NCBI RefSeq assembly: GCF_000315625.1
Contig: NW_005434645.1
Location: forward strand, 613,165 to 677,164
DNA: 64,000 nt
Direction of reading: 5' to 3'
Origin: Guillardia theta CCMP2712
Lineage: Eukaryota; Cryptophyceae; Pyrenomonadales; Geminigeraceae
This document shows, piece by piece, positions 21,340 to 32,807 of the stretch. The notes under the pieces were generated by a model. The model worked only from the letters and a program-made list of their open reading frames with translations. It did not search any database and had not been told where the DNA came from. How positions within the stretch are numbered: the first letter of the stretch is position 1; each line of letters begins with the position of its first letter. A program made the translations under genes and the position numbers.

Positions 21340-23022
21340 CTAGCCGTGATTGACATCAGCCTCCTGACCAGCTATGGCGTCCACGTTAAGCGAGCACGTG
21401 TAGGTGGTCACAACCCCCTTGTTCTTGAGGTGAACGTTCAGCCGCTCTTGCCACTGCCAAGGGCCCTCGTCCTTCATAGCAGAGACGTCGACATTGGTTC
21501 TCTCCTCTCCTCCCTCCTCCTCCTCTCCTCGCCTCCTCGTGTGGCAGAACATTTCTTGGAAGACCTCCGCGCTCACCTGCAGCTGGCCCACCGGAGCTGT
21601 GCTTTCCATCCTGCTCGCAACGTTCACGGCGTCGCCAAAAAGGCAGTAGCGCTTCCGGATCCTCCCAACGATACCCGACATGACAGGGCCAACATGCACG
21701 CCAACTCGCAGCATCATGGGATTGCCCCAGGGGTCCTTGACGTCTCGAGCGGCTACGATCATCTCCCTTGCAAACTTGACTGCATCCTGGACGATTTTCT
21801 TCTCTCCCAGCCCTTGCTCTGAGCTGAACAGTCCAGCTGCGGCCATGTACGAGTCACCAATGGTCTCGACCTTGTAAACATTATTCACTTCGCAAAGAGT
21901 ATCGAACTTGCAGTACAAGTTATGCAGCATGTTCATGACCTCCTGGGCTTCAAGATTAGAAGCTATCTTTGTGAAGGACACAATGTCTGCGAACACGATA
22001 GCTACTTTGTCATGAGACCTTCCATACACGATCGCACTGGAGTCTGCGTCTGTTGACGAAGAAAGAGAGTCTGTGGTCGAGGTTCGATGAAGGCTTGTCC
22101 TCTTGCTCACACGCTGCTCTTCGCCCTGCGCGTCTCCGACTTGTTGGATCGCGTGGATGACGTTCTCAGGGATAATGTCAGTGAGCAGCTCATGCTGAAT
22201 CTTCATGGTGACTCGAGATAGAGCTAACATGACTGAATTTTCTGATCGGCCTAGCACGTAAGCTAGCATCAATGCGACAATGAAGGCAAGGGGGTGAACG
22301 GATACGAACTCATCTGTAAAATTTGTTTTGGCGAGGTTGAACCATTCCAACCAAACACACAGCAAGATGAGAGAAAAACTGAGAAGCAGATAGACATAAT
22401 CTGACAGAGCCTTGTATGTCCCGAAGACCAAAGAGAATGAGTGTAATCTACGGGAAATATCTTCCATGACATCATGGCACTCCCCATTGAAAATGGCAGC
22501 AAGAGTGCCTGGCGCTATCACGCAAATACCATACAAAGACACGAAAAATGCTACCAGATGCAGGGTAGAAACATCTTCTCGGGTATGATGGATCCACGCA
22601 CTGTAAACAAAACTTTGGAGGGTACCTGCAAGTGCAATGTAGGCCACGGAGCAGCGGTAACACAGGGGGCAAAGGAAAGAATAGAGGAATGCTTCGCTGA
22701 TATAGTGTCTCTTGTACCGCAGTGAAACATCAACGACCCAAGAAACCACAGGCACCCAGAAAATCGAAAGACATGCCAAATTCCTTGTTGAGCTTGAGCA
22801 TCGTTTTCTCAGCAGCAGAATCAAGTAAAAGATATGAATAGCTATTCCTGGTCCACTCGAGAAGGTGTACCCTATCGCCATGCTTCTCTCCGCAACATCC
22901 TCGTCCGTCCGTGCCTTGGTTAAGAAGAAAAAAAATTGCATGCACAGGCCGAGCAGGGAAGAGATGCAGATTGTAAAATCCAAAAGACGAGGGCGGTCAA
23001 GGAAGCTGTCTAATCGACTCAT
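21340..23022 (-). CDS. Membrane guanylyl cyclase (class III cyclase)
   Basis: A single 560-residue exon. The N-terminal half has about seven hydrophobic segments (for example LLDFTICISSLLGLCMQFFF, LHLVAFFVSLYGICVIAPG, LLLSFSLILLCVWL, FIVALMLAYVLG). A linker with IPENVIHAIQQ precedes the catalytic domain: ADIVSFTKIA carries the first metal Asp, KVETIGDSYMAAAG the second, and RYCLFGDAVNVASRMES the transition-state Asn and Arg. Glu in KVETIGD and Cys in YCLFGD are the pair that selects GTP in guanylyl cyclases (Lys and Asp select ATP), so cGMP is the predicted product. A Glu-rich insertion (RRRGEEEEGGEERT) interrupts the C-terminal part. Class III cyclases work as dimers; a homodimer is inferred because only one catalytic domain is present. 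Confidence 0.9.
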   Translation of the reverse strand: MSRLDSFLDRPRLLDFTICISSLLGLCMQFFFFLTKARTDEDVAERSMAIGYTFSSGPGIAIHIFYLILLLRKRCSSSTRNLACLSIFWVPVVSWVVDVSLRYKRHYISEAFLYSFLCPLCYRCSVAYIALAGTLQSFVYSAWIHHTREDVSTLHLVAFFVSLYGICVIAPGTLAAIFNGECHDVMEDISRRLHSFSLVFGTYKALSDYVYLLLSFSLILLCVWLEWFNLAKTNFTDEFVSVHPLAFIVALMLAYVLGRSENSVMLALSRVTMKIQHELLTDIIPENVIHAIQQVGDAQGEEQRVSKRTSLHRTSTTDSLSSSTDADSSAIVYGRSHDKVAIVFADIVSFTKIASNLEAQEVMNMLHNLYCKFDTLCEVNNVYKVETIGDSYMAAAGLFSSEQGLGEKKIVQDAVKFAREMIVAARDVKDPWGNPMMLRVGVHVGPVMSGIVGRIRKRYCLFGDAVNVASRMESTAPVGQLQVSAEVFQEMFCHTRRRGEEEEGGEERTNVDVSAMKDEGPWQWQERLNVHLKNKGVVTTYTCSLNVDAIAGQEADVNHG

Positions 23023-25028
23023 GCCTGCTTGCTGACTGATTTATGGATTGGTGGCGATTGTTCCAGCTAGTCAAGCTTCACTCTGTCACAGCATTGCCCT
23101 CCATACACTATCTCGATGATGCTCCTGCCAAGACTCCCAACACGTTCGCAAGTCGTTCATTGTATGCCGTTCGTGTACCAGGCTGTGGTAAAAGATAAAA
23201 CCTTTGTCCTGTAGCGGGAGGGGTGCGGAAGGTCAATCAGAGGGGTGGGGGTGTAGAAAGGTAATGAAAACACACTGAGGCGAGCCCAGTGTGGCCGTAG
23301 TGACACGAAGTAAGCTAAAACTGGTACTAAATTATTAGTCAAAGAGGATCTATGGGGGTAGGGTGTTTAATGACTGATATGAGGGGGTAGTACGTTGAAA
23401 GGGTGGTGTGGAAGGTCATGTAAAGGCCCACAAGTGCGGGTGGTCAGTGACACGGGTAGTTTAAAGGGATTTATGGAGGGTAGTGGTGGGGAACGGTGAG
23501 GAAGGTGAGGCAGGCTCGGATCGCTCGTCCCGTGGGGGTAGGGTACCTCAATTTCCCTGAAAATGCCTGGTGGGTTCTAAAAAAGGATTGAGTAAGCAAG
23601 CAAAGGGGTGGGGGTGTCAAACCTGTTCCATCACCCCAGATTTTTACTGAATATCATTGCAGATATTGAGAGGACATAGGGGTAGGGGGTGATATTTCAG
23701 GAAAACGTGGGGGTGGGGTAGAAAGCAGGAGCGCGTGAAGTTCCTGTCCCAAGGGTAGGGTACTTAAAAATGATGGGTGGGTAGGCCACGAGGGTCGTAT
23801 TAGAACGGGGTAGTCTGGAGGTAGGTAGGGTAGTGATTCTAGAATAATCATACAGATAGGTATGGGTAATATCGAGGCATGAAAGGTATGTAGTACATAT
23901 TTACTTAAAGGCACAATCGAAAATTCTCCCACCTATGCAAACTTCTTTCAACTTCCAAGCATTTGCGGAAGAAATGATGGGTAGGGTACCATTTTTCATG
24001 GGGTCCTCTGAAATTTGAGGTGGGTAGGGGTGATCTGGCGGCTGTGAGTCATCGCGCGGTTCAATGCAGAGGAGGCATGGGAGTCGGGGAGGAGGAGAGG
24101 AGAGGAGAGAGCAAGGAACATGCGTGAGGACGAGGAAGGAGAACAAGAGAACACAATGAAAGTGTCTGTTCATACGAGATCAGATGCAGAGGGTGAGGAG
24201 CAGAGTACGTGGATTCAGAAGTTGGTACAAGGAATTTTTCGGGATCAGTTTACATGGAGTAAAGACAGGGAAATCAGGAGGAAAACGAAGGTGGTCTTGG
24301 AGGTATCACAGTCTATGAGGGATAGGAAGAACCTTGTAATGATCAACACAAGACTACTGGAGTATCAGCTGCATAATTGGTGCAAGATGTACCGGAACTG
24401 TTATCCCGGCTGAAGGGGGTTGTCCGAACACATCAGAGAGATGAGTGAAACATTTGAAAGATAACTTGGGGTAAACAGAATGAGTTTTAATGCTGTAGTC
24501 CTTGGGGAAACCTGACCTCACATGCTTTCCCATGGTAGAAATCAGGTTTAGCAGGAAGGAGAAGGCAGTAGCCGAGTTGTGAGAAGGATACCTTGACTGA
24601 ATTACGAGAGCAGCATGAGTGGCCTCAACCCATCTGATGATTGAATCACAGTTTTGAGAAGGAGAGCATCTACTGGGTTATGAACTGAGGTTGCAAAGTG
24701 ATAAGAGATAACAACTGAGAATGTCTGGTACGTATTGTGTGGTGTTGCCGTTGCTGCTGTCATGTTCCCCCTTTGAGTATACTGTTCTCCACATGAAGCT
24801 CGCAGGATATGCTGTTTTCTTGCTAAAAGATGTCATTCTTTCATGCCCTGCTATGCTGTACTGGACTTCCTCTTCACTGCACCCTGCTGGCTTCCTGTTG
24901 GCTTGGCCTGACACGTCTGAGTAGCGTGGACTGGCATGAATGGGTCTAAAGGCGGAGCTAGCAAGAATCATCAAGGCAAGCAGGTAATCTACCTTGATAT
25001 GCTGAGTGTTCTCCTTCTGAATTGGAGC
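23023..25028. other. Long intergenic stretch rich in GGGGTAGGG words
   Basis: From about 23200 to 24060 the plus strand is packed with GGGGTAGGG, GGGGTGGGGTAG and GGGTAGGGTAC words lying upstream of the minus-strand cyclase. Positions 24120-25028 have ordinary composition. Short frames there (for example 24120-24413) show no recognisable domain, and some may be unrecognised 5' exons of the next gene. Confidence 0.5.
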
Positions 25029-26301
25029 TGAAGCAGACTGCAAGCGACGTGAATTCATACTTCAAAATTAATGATATCGACAAGATCATCAACATTGCTA
25101 TCAACAAGGTGGATCAACACTAATTTTGCCTGAGGAAGCTAAAGGGTTGGTTTCCATGTTAGGTCGCTGAAGAGAAACCGAATGACTTCAAGAACGGACT
25201 TGCAGATGCTCTTGAGAACGCCTCCCATATGGCCAAGAAAGATAAGAGTACGGATGGCAGATGGTTGTCTCCTCGCTTGACATTCCAGCAGAGGCTCATT
25301 CGAAGGAAGATGCAGAGTCTGCAAAGAAGTACCTTGAGAGTCACAACGCTGAGGTGAGTTTGTTGAGTTCTCGATGGTGGGTTGGTCCTCACATCACGCC
25401 AGGCCATTCTCAGTGAGATCCTCGGGAAGATCGCTGTCTCCATGCCATCCAACCCAGCTCAAGTATTGGCTCATCATGCCAGAGAGGCTACAGGACAAGC
25501 TCCTGCCGGACAAGCAGCTTCTAGCCCTAGCCCTAGTAAGTCTTGTGTTTGTGAATGCTTCATGCTCACAACAGCCCCAGACAAGGGCGGCAAGAAAGAC
25601 AAGAAGGATGACAAGCCTGCAGCCGCTTCTCCGGCTCCCAAGCAGCAGGTGAAGTCATTCTGAACATCGATTTGTTGGACCTTGACGGCTGTGTCAGGAC
25701 ACCAGCGGACCCCCTGCTGGAGTCGACGCTAAGAAGTGGAAGGCCGCAGTCAAGGAGGGAGGTCTGAGCGGACTGTCGGCCATGGCGGTCTGATTGACTC
25801 GACTTGACAGGAAAGAAAGGCGTAGAGCTAGCTGGTTGTGCCGACATGGGAGGGCTCGAGTTCTTCACCACTACCATCGACTCTGCTGACGGCGCGTTGG
25901 AGTTGCTCGTTGCTGCGATGGATGGAGCGAACAAGGAGCCTGACCCAAACGAGGAGGAGGCCAAGGGTGGCTCGGGGATGGTGGGCAAGATGTTCCTCTC
26001 CTCCAGCGACAAGCAGCTTGGTCTCATGTGCTACGTGCCTGAGGGCAAAACTAGCAAGTGCAACGCGTCTGAGTGGATGAAGGCGGTCTTGGCACCGGTG
26101 AACGGAGAATTCGTTGAAGGCAACGAGAAAGTGGCAAAGGGCCGTTCGGTCGGAGATGGGCAGAACAAGTTTCCTCTCAAGGACAAGGATACTTGCCAAG
26201 CAGCGTCGGTCGCGTGGCTGAAGGAGCGAGGCCTCTTTCCGCAGGGTGACGACGAGGGAGACGACTGGGTCCCCGATGAGGATGCAGGCATTGAATGGTG
26301 A
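25029..26301 (+). CDS. Protein with tandem Dpy-30/RIIa-like docking motifs (5' end unresolved)
   Basis: Exons joined by eye give ELKQTASDVNSYFKINDIDK..., VAEEKPNDFKNGLADALENA..., AKKYLESHNAE, AILSEILGKIAVSMPSNPAQ, DKGGKKDKKDDKPAAA, a short GVDAKKWKAAVKEG exon, and a last exon (about 25811-26301) ending DDWVPDEDAGIEW. Two segments, YFKIND...EEKPNDF and YLESHNAEAILSEILGKI...PSNP, match the spacing of Dpy-30/RIIa dimerisation-docking helices (YLxxHxVxxLL...KPxDP), used to dock to AKAP-type helices in cilia and chromatin complexes. The C-terminal domain (FFTTTIDSADGALELLVAAM onward, with paired Cys) I do not recognise. No start codon was found in frame; upstream exons probably lie at 24700-25028. 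Confidence 0.55.
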
Positions 26302-26507
26302 GGTCAGTGAAGTGACGATGAGAAACTCTTTGGCCTCGAGTCTGTCCTAGCGCGTCACGCCTTGAGGTGGTGGAGATAAGATGATGGTTAGCCGAAACTG
26401 TGAAGCTTTCGCACGTAGTAGATCCTGGCATTAAATTTTGTCCTGTCATTACATTTTTCCTCGAGCGTTTGACTCCCACTCTCGGATTAGCGAGCATGCC
26501 GCTTGCT

Positions 26508-28450
26508 CTACAAGTCTACTCCGCTCGCAGGCAGCGTCAAGGTGCTCCACCTTCCTTCCGAGAGCTTGTCGAGCGTCAGGGTCAAAGTGCCCTGGTGTTG
26601 AGGGTTAGGCATCAGCAAGAGACTTTCATCAGAGCTGTTGCCTTGGAGAAGGTCCAGTTGCATTCGTCGGGCCGGATCTTGTCAAACAAGTCTCTGCCGA
26701 GGAGCTTGAGAGACAGCAGGACACAGGAGAGGAGCGAACTCACAAGCTGAGGACCTCCTCGCCCTTGACCGTGGTCGTCACCTTCTGCGACGAGAACTTG
26801 ACTTTGACATCCTTGCTCGAGGCAGCCTGGGGGACCTGAAGGGACCACCTAGTCAAGTCTGGTGGGTAGTCGTAGTTTTGACCTCCAGCAGAATCTCGAC
26901 GCTTTCACTGTCCTGAGACCACTTGTATCCGCCGCAGTCATGCTCGTCGTCATCTGCACGTGACCAGCGTCACGTGGCTCCTCCTGTACCCTTGCATCTC
27001 ACCGTTGACCGTCTGCTGCACCCCCTTGGCCTCGAGCGCGTCCTTCACCTCCCGCATCGCAAGCCCGTACTCGTAGTTCTCCGTCGCCGCTCGCCTGAGC
27101 ACTCCATCAGTGCCAAGTGGAGTCGTCCCGCCCGCTTCCCACCTCAGCCAAGGGGCAGCCGAGTCGATGTCGGACAAGGGAAAGTCGACGTTGCGCATGG
27201 GAGCTGGCTGAACCTGCGTGCGACCGATGAAGACCTGTAGACGAGACGCAGTGAGCATGAACACTCGCTCAACCATCTCCTCACATCTCCGTAAAATTCC
27301 GCGTTGTCGAACCCGCAGGACTTCGCAATTCCACATGCCCTGCAAGGGAAAATCAGGTTTGAAGCAGGAGAGCAGGTAGAGCTGGAGTGCGGAGCAGGAG
27401 CAACATTTAGGGCAGCACGAGCGCTTTACCTCTCGTTCTTGGGAAGCTGTTTCAGCAGTCCCACCTGGGGTCTACCCTCAGCAACTCTTGCACACCAGCA
27501 GCTCAATCGCGCACCTCGTCCAAGTAGATGTAAACCCCACAATGGCTGTTGCTCTTGGCAGGTCGCACAAGAGCAAAAGTCTCGACCTGAGCCCCTCCTG
27601 TCAAGTTTCCCCCACTTCTTCCTCACCGCCCGCTGCTCACCACACCCTCACTCGCTGCCTGGTCGAGCGTCTGCAACTCATGAGCAGCTGTAGTCTCCAC
27701 ACAGGCCAGTTACCGAGAGGCCTTCGGATCCCAGAGGCTGCGCGCTTGCTCCCAGGTGCTGCGCCGCTGCTCGCTGCGCGGCAGTGGCGTCGATCTTTCC
27801 TCCAGCAAAGACCGACTTGAGCATGGTGAGAAAGTTGTCTCGCGCTTCCGGCCCCTCGCCTGCATCGCCAGCTGAGGTCAGAAGTTTGCGAAGCTGAAGA
27901 CACGTCACCTTGAATCTCTTCACATGGGAGATTCGGGTCTGCTGGTACCTTGACATACTTGAAACTGAGAGGAGGGTGAGAGGAGGAAAAATAGGCGAGA
28001 GGAAGGGAAGGTGAAGAATGCAGACGAGGGGACAAGAGACCTTATCCTCTTTCCAGGAGCGGGATCCTCGAGATTTTGTTTCTGTTGCGCAGCTGCTTTG
28101 CGACGGTCCTCGGGAGTCTCAATGACAACACCACGAGATCTGCATGAAGATGAACGCGAAGCCTGCTATGAAAGGAAGAACTGATGATGCAGAGAATGAT
28201 GCAGGAAACATCACGAAGAGGGGGAGGCAAGATGTGAAATGGCACGAGGAAAGTCGGTCGGAAGGCATGCATGTGATGGAGTTTGAGAGCAAGGATGAGG
28301 ATGGAGGGGCGAGGATGGATCAACGGACCTGAGCCACTCGATCTTCTCCTCTTGCGATCGTCCATCTGTGTCTTCATCTTTCCTTCCTTCCTCCTGCCTT
28401 CGCTTCTCCTCAAGCTTGTAAGCTTCCAGCGCTTCCTCCGTTCCCGGCAT
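26508..28450 (-). CDS. CS-domain (p23/NudC-like) protein
   Basis: ATG 28450 begins MPGTEEALEAYKLEEKRRQE. Joined exons give GVVIETPEDRRKAAAQQ, FKYVKVPADPNLPCEEIQ, ARDNFLTMLKSVFAGGKIDA, VETFALVRPAKSNSHCGVYI-YLDEVGLLKQLPKNERACG, GFDNAEFYGDVFIGRTQVQP-APMRNVDFPLSDIDSAAPWL, then the CS domain GGYKWSQDSESVEILLE, VPQAASSKDVKVKFSSQKVT, LFDKIRPDECNWTF and GTLTLTLDKLSEGRW, stop 26508. The YxWxQ...VxIxIxV and LxxxIxPDECxW signatures are diagnostic of CS domains, which bind HSP90 or act in NudC-type chaperoning. Introns of 47-50 nt restore frame at each step. The central block (LVRP...LYLDE.GLLK.LP.N.RA...FYGDVFIGR) looks like a separate conserved module that I cannot name. Confidence 0.75.
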
Positions 28451-29382
28451 GCCCCGACTAGTCTGGTGACCCTACCCCACCCCTCTAGTGAAGTTTTCAC
28501 TCACATCGATCATCGACTTCTATATACCCCTACTTTATAGAAGCTCACAGGGTTGTTTTCATGGGTCATAAAAGCCTTTTGTCTTTTAGTACCCCTCATC
28601 GGACTACCCCTACCCCAACAATTCATCCCATCCCCATAGAGAATACTCGAGAAGCCCGGCCGCCGGGCCCGCCGCCCGGGCCCCGGTACGGTCCAGTCAG
28701 CCACCGGCAAGGATCGGATTTTCAAGTTCGGTTTGGAGCACCTGTTTACTCAAAGTTTAGGGTTTTTACCGTCTCAGTTATGCTGAGTGGGCAATAACCG
28801 TTCAAGACTGAGTGGACTGAGTGAGATGCGGGCTGGCGAGCGGGTCACCTGAGATCATCTGAGTACCGTACCGTACGTCGGACTACGAGAGAAAGAGAGA
28901 CTGACTCGGAAGCGAGCCCCCGGGCACTGATTTGCTTTGAAGATGTTGGGAGCCTTGTTCGGCGCTGGCACTGAGGAGTCCGGGCTAACTCGGAGGCCCC
29001 AGAGTCACTGACCGTGTGAGTTATTTCCTGTCACAGCCCGGCTAGCTCCGTGACATGATCGGACGACGCCGGGATATTATTGTACCGTAGTATCATGATG
29101 ATCATTTTCCGAGGCACTGACCGCAGGGTCACCGGGGTCGGGCCCGGCCGGCAGCGGGCGGCCCGGCGCATCCAAGTACCGGGTCCGATCACTGTGCCAC
29201 CGTGGCAGTGGCAAGTTACTCAGTGCGGCGACTTCATGATCATCGGATGGGCCGGGCGAGCCAAAATTTGAAACTCCCGCGAAACGCACGTCACCCCAGT
29301 TCCTGAGCCGGAGACTCGAGGAGAGGGAGAGGGAGAGGGAGAGGGAGAGGGAGAGAGGCGGGACTCGGGAAGTTCTCCTGAG
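28451..29382. other. Divergent intergenic region with C-rich tract and large GC island
   Basis: Positions 28470-28630 are C-rich on the plus strand (CCCTACCCCACCCC, CTACCCCTACCCC). Positions 28650-29260 form a GC island with GGGCCCGCCGCCCGGGCC, ACTGAGTGAG and GATCATCGG words. Positions 29319-29355 are GAGAGGGAGA repeats. It lies between the starts of the CS-domain gene (-) and the RCC1-EDR1 gene (+). Confidence 0.6.
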
Positions 29383-32300
29383 ATGGGAGAAGCCGTGAGA
29401 GGAAGGGAGGGAGTCGTGTATGCTTGCGGCGAGTGGGAGCAGGGGCAGTTGGGTTTACCTCGCTCATCACTGACAGGATCGCCGTCGGTGCCGACCAGCG
29501 GGGCGCTGATCTCCGACAAGGGTTCGCACCTGCCTCCTGTTGCTGTTGTGGACGAGCATGGCAACATCTCGAGGCCGATTGCCATCCCTTCGCTGCTGGC
29601 AGGCCACCATGTCGTGCAGGTAGCTGCTGGAGGAGACCATACGCTCTTCCTCACTGACGCGGGGAGGGTCCTCGCATGCGGAAGGAACGACTGCTACCAG
29701 CTGGGAGTGACCCCAGCTGGACCTGAGTACCTTGCCGGAGGGTCAAGGCTCGAAGGTTCAAAGTGCCTACAGGATGGGTACGAAGGGAGGGAGGCTGGGC
29801 CAGAGCCGCAGCAAGTGTCGACCCTCCGCTGGAAGAGGGTGGTGGAGATGGCATGCGGTGACGCCCACAACCTCGTGCGGTGCCTGGACGGGTCTGTGTA
29901 CTCGTGGGGTCTGGGATCGAGTGGCAGGCTGGGGCTGGGAAACTTCAAGTCTGTGCCGCAGCCCTGCAAGGTCAGCGGGCTGGGAGAGGAGAGGTGCGTG
30001 TCGGTGGCTGCCGGGTACTACCACTCGTTTGCTGTGATGGAGGGCGGGAAGCTGTTTGCTTGGGGGAACGGAACATGCGGCCAGTTGGGGACGGGGAAGT
30101 TCGAGAGCTGCTGCGAGCCAGTGCAGGTGGAGGAGCCAGGGAACGGGCAGCGATGGAGGGCGGTGAGAGGAGGGGAGTACCATTCGCTGGGGATGACCGA
30201 CGTTGGCTCCCTGTGGTCCTGGGGGCTGAACAACGACGGGCAACTGGGACACGGAGACGAGGAAAGGTGTGGAAGACCAAAGGGGATCTCCGAGCTCGTC
30301 GGAACCAAGATCTCCTGCTTCTCCTGCGGGCCCAACTTCAATGTCGCCATCTCGAACGGATCGCAGGTGAGACGGAGGGAGGGAGGGAGGGAGGGAGGGA
30401 GGGAGAGAGGAAGAGAGTGAAAGAGGTGGGAGGGAGGGAGGGAGGGGAGGGGGGGAGGGGCGAGAGAGAGATAGGGAGGGAGGGAGGGAGGGCGGGAGGG
30501 AGGGAGGGTGCATTGAGATGACTGCTGGCATGATCCTTATCTCTCCTTGCAGGTCTTCTCCTGGGGTAACAATCGCTACGGCCAGCTCGGGCATGGCGAC
30601 AAGGTTGAGCAGATTGTCTTGGTGGAGGCTTGACGAACGAGCTGCCAGGAGAACCGCAAGGTGCCGACGATGATTGTGAGTCTGGGGGGAGGAGCAAACA
30701 TCGAGAAAGGTAGGAGGAAGAAACGTTGCGATCAGGCTCACATGGTCCCCTCGTCCTCTCAGTGAGCTGCGGAGGGCGGCATGTGCTCGGGCTCGACAGG
30801 AAGGGACGCATATGGGCATGGGGCTGCAACGAGAGCGGGTGCCTGGGAATAGGAGACAACATCCCGCGACTTGCTCCTGTTCCCATCAGCAACAGCGACA
30901 GCCTGGAGCTGCAAGAGGTGATAGAGGGCGGGGGGTGCTGGAGTTGAGAGCTGGCGGCTCAGATTGTCTGCGGGGTCTCGCACTCCATCTTCTTGTCCAA
31001 GTTCTCCGCCAGTGAGGTGCAGTCAAGGAAGTTCTACCAGGTGAGCAAGGAAGAGAAGTTGCAGAAGCCAGAGGAGGAGGAGGGAAAGATGGGTTGGAAG
31101 GGGAGGTGGGAAGGGAGAAGGGAATGGGACGGGGGGGGGGGGGAAGGGGGAAGAGGAGATCCGGAAATCACAGGACGAGTCAGGAAGGCCTGTTGCATCA
31201 CGACGACGTGGTAGAGGACGGCTTCTGCCTGTACCAGTATGGGGTTTCTTCCCGCTTCTTCCCTCTCTCGCTCGCGGAGAATTTTGCCTCGAAGCACGCG
31301 GTCGCAATCTCTGCCGATTTCATCACGGTCGCCAACCCTCAGGTGATGAGAAGTGGTGGAGGAGAGGCGGCAGAAGAATGTTGAAGACTGGAGCATGATG
31401 AGGAGAGGGGCTTTGCGGCATCTGGGACAAGGAGAGGGAGGGGGAGGGGGAGGGGGAGGCGAGGCAGAGCAGCTGAGGAGCATCGGCAGCTCGACAAGCG
31501 GCTGTCCGAAGTGTTGGACCGCATGCAGGAGTTGGCGCTACAGGTCGGAAGTGTGAAGCTGAGAGGAGGAGGAGGATGATATTTGCAACGAGAGCAGGCC
31601 TCCTCTCCCCTAGAGCGAGTTCGTATCCTCGCCCTCGCCGCCTACTACGAGCTAGGAGGAGCTCAAGTTGCTCTCAATGAGGTGAGGCCAAGACCGCAAC
31701 CCTCCCTTGTTGCCCTCCTGTTTCTGAACGCCTGCCTGCCCGCCTGCTGGTCGGCCTGCCTTCCTGCCTTCCTGCCTTCCTTCCTGCCTGTCCTTGTAAT
31801 CACCTTCTCGTTTCATTTCATTGTTTGTCTTCTCCTCTGTCCCCTTCGTTCCTCTTTCCACGATCTTCTCTTTCCCGCTCATCCCCCCCCCCCCCAGGTG
31901 AGCAAGCGACACATAACCCAGCTGATGGAACGCAAGTAAGACCCACCTCCAGTATTTCCCCCCCTCCTCCTCCCACCTAAGTTCTTTCCTCCACCTTCAT
32001 TCCCTCCTGCTCGTCTTGTGCTTGCTACCTCCTTCTTCTACTCCTGTGGCACCCTCACCTTCGCTCCTAGACAAGACAGCAGCGGCCTCGTTCCTCTGGG
32101 ATCCATCAGGTGCCTCTCCCCTGCTGTCTTGCTCGCTCATGCTGCATCAGGCTAGGGGACAGCAGGCACAGAAGCCTTCTCTTCAAGCTTGCCTGCGACA
32201 GGATGGGAGTGCCGTGTGCCCTGCTGCGAGGCTCGCTTCCTCCGAGTGAGAACGTTGGCTGCAGTTCCATGGCTCGTGTCTGACTCCGTCCAGACATAGG

Positions 32301-32807
32301 AGAAGGAGCGTTTCTCGACACCACGTTGTGCTCCACTGAGGAAGGATACGAGAAAGTGTAGGGTTGCCTCCTCCTCCTGCCTCCTTTGCACCAACTATCC
32401 CTCCTGCTGTCAGGGAGCGTTCTTGACTGCACGCAGGCACCACTGGAACATAGTGAAGCTGGAGCAGGAGCAGGTACGGCCAGAAGGGATGTAAGGGAAC
32501 GAGTTTCTAGAGACAATGCGAGAGCAGGGGAAGGGAGGGGGAGGGGGAGGGGGAGGGGATCGAGGAGAGGGAGTTCGAAGTGACTTTTGATCAGTGCTTT
32601 ATTGTCGACACTGTCGGTTTACCATCAAATGTCCACATGCTCGAGGACAGCTCGGACTTTCTCACTCAGGTTCTGATGCTTTCCGCCGTCACTCTTCTCC
32701 CCTCCTCTTCTCCAACATCCTTGTTGTTAACCTCTCTCCTCCTTCTTCCTTCTTCTTCCCCTCACTTCTGTGTCCAGATGGGGTTAGCAGACAAGGATCA
32801 GGAGTGA
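29383..32807 (+). CDS. RCC1-repeat protein fused to an EDR1-like domain
   Basis: Exon 1 (29383-30366) encodes RCC1 blades with the SWGxxxxGQLGxG signature (YSWGLGSSGRLGLG, FAWGNGTCGQLGTG, WSWGLNNDGQLGHG). Exon 2 (30552-30603) adds FSWGNNRYGQLGHGDK; a 45-nt intron leads to ENRKVPTMIVSLGGGANIEK, then VSCGGRHVLGLDRKGRIWAW. Downstream exons give DDVVEDGFCLYQYGVSS, ILALAAYYELGGAQVALNE, LGDSRHRSLLFKLACDRMGV with PCALLRGSL, ARRHHWNIVKLEQEQ and FDQCFIVDTVGLPSNVHML, ending MGLADKDQE-stop. The last group matches the EDR1/CTR1 N-terminal domain (DGFY, CRHRALLFK...GLPCxLVRG, HAWNVV, VDLMxxPG). No kinase follows. RCC1 propellers bind GTPases or chromatin; the EDR1 region is regulatory in plant MAP3Ks. Function inferred only. 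Confidence 0.75.
30365..30512 (+). repeat. (GGGA)n tract in RCC1-EDR1 intron
   Basis: Runs of GGGAGGGAGGGAGG fill the intron between the exons ending at 30366 and starting at 30552. Long open frames read from it on the opposite strand (Ser/Pro-rich) are artefacts. Confidence 0.85.

Noticed and set aside
24120-24413. 97-codon plus-strand frame
   Set aside because: No recognisable domain, no clear splice context, and flanks are G-rich intergenic DNA.
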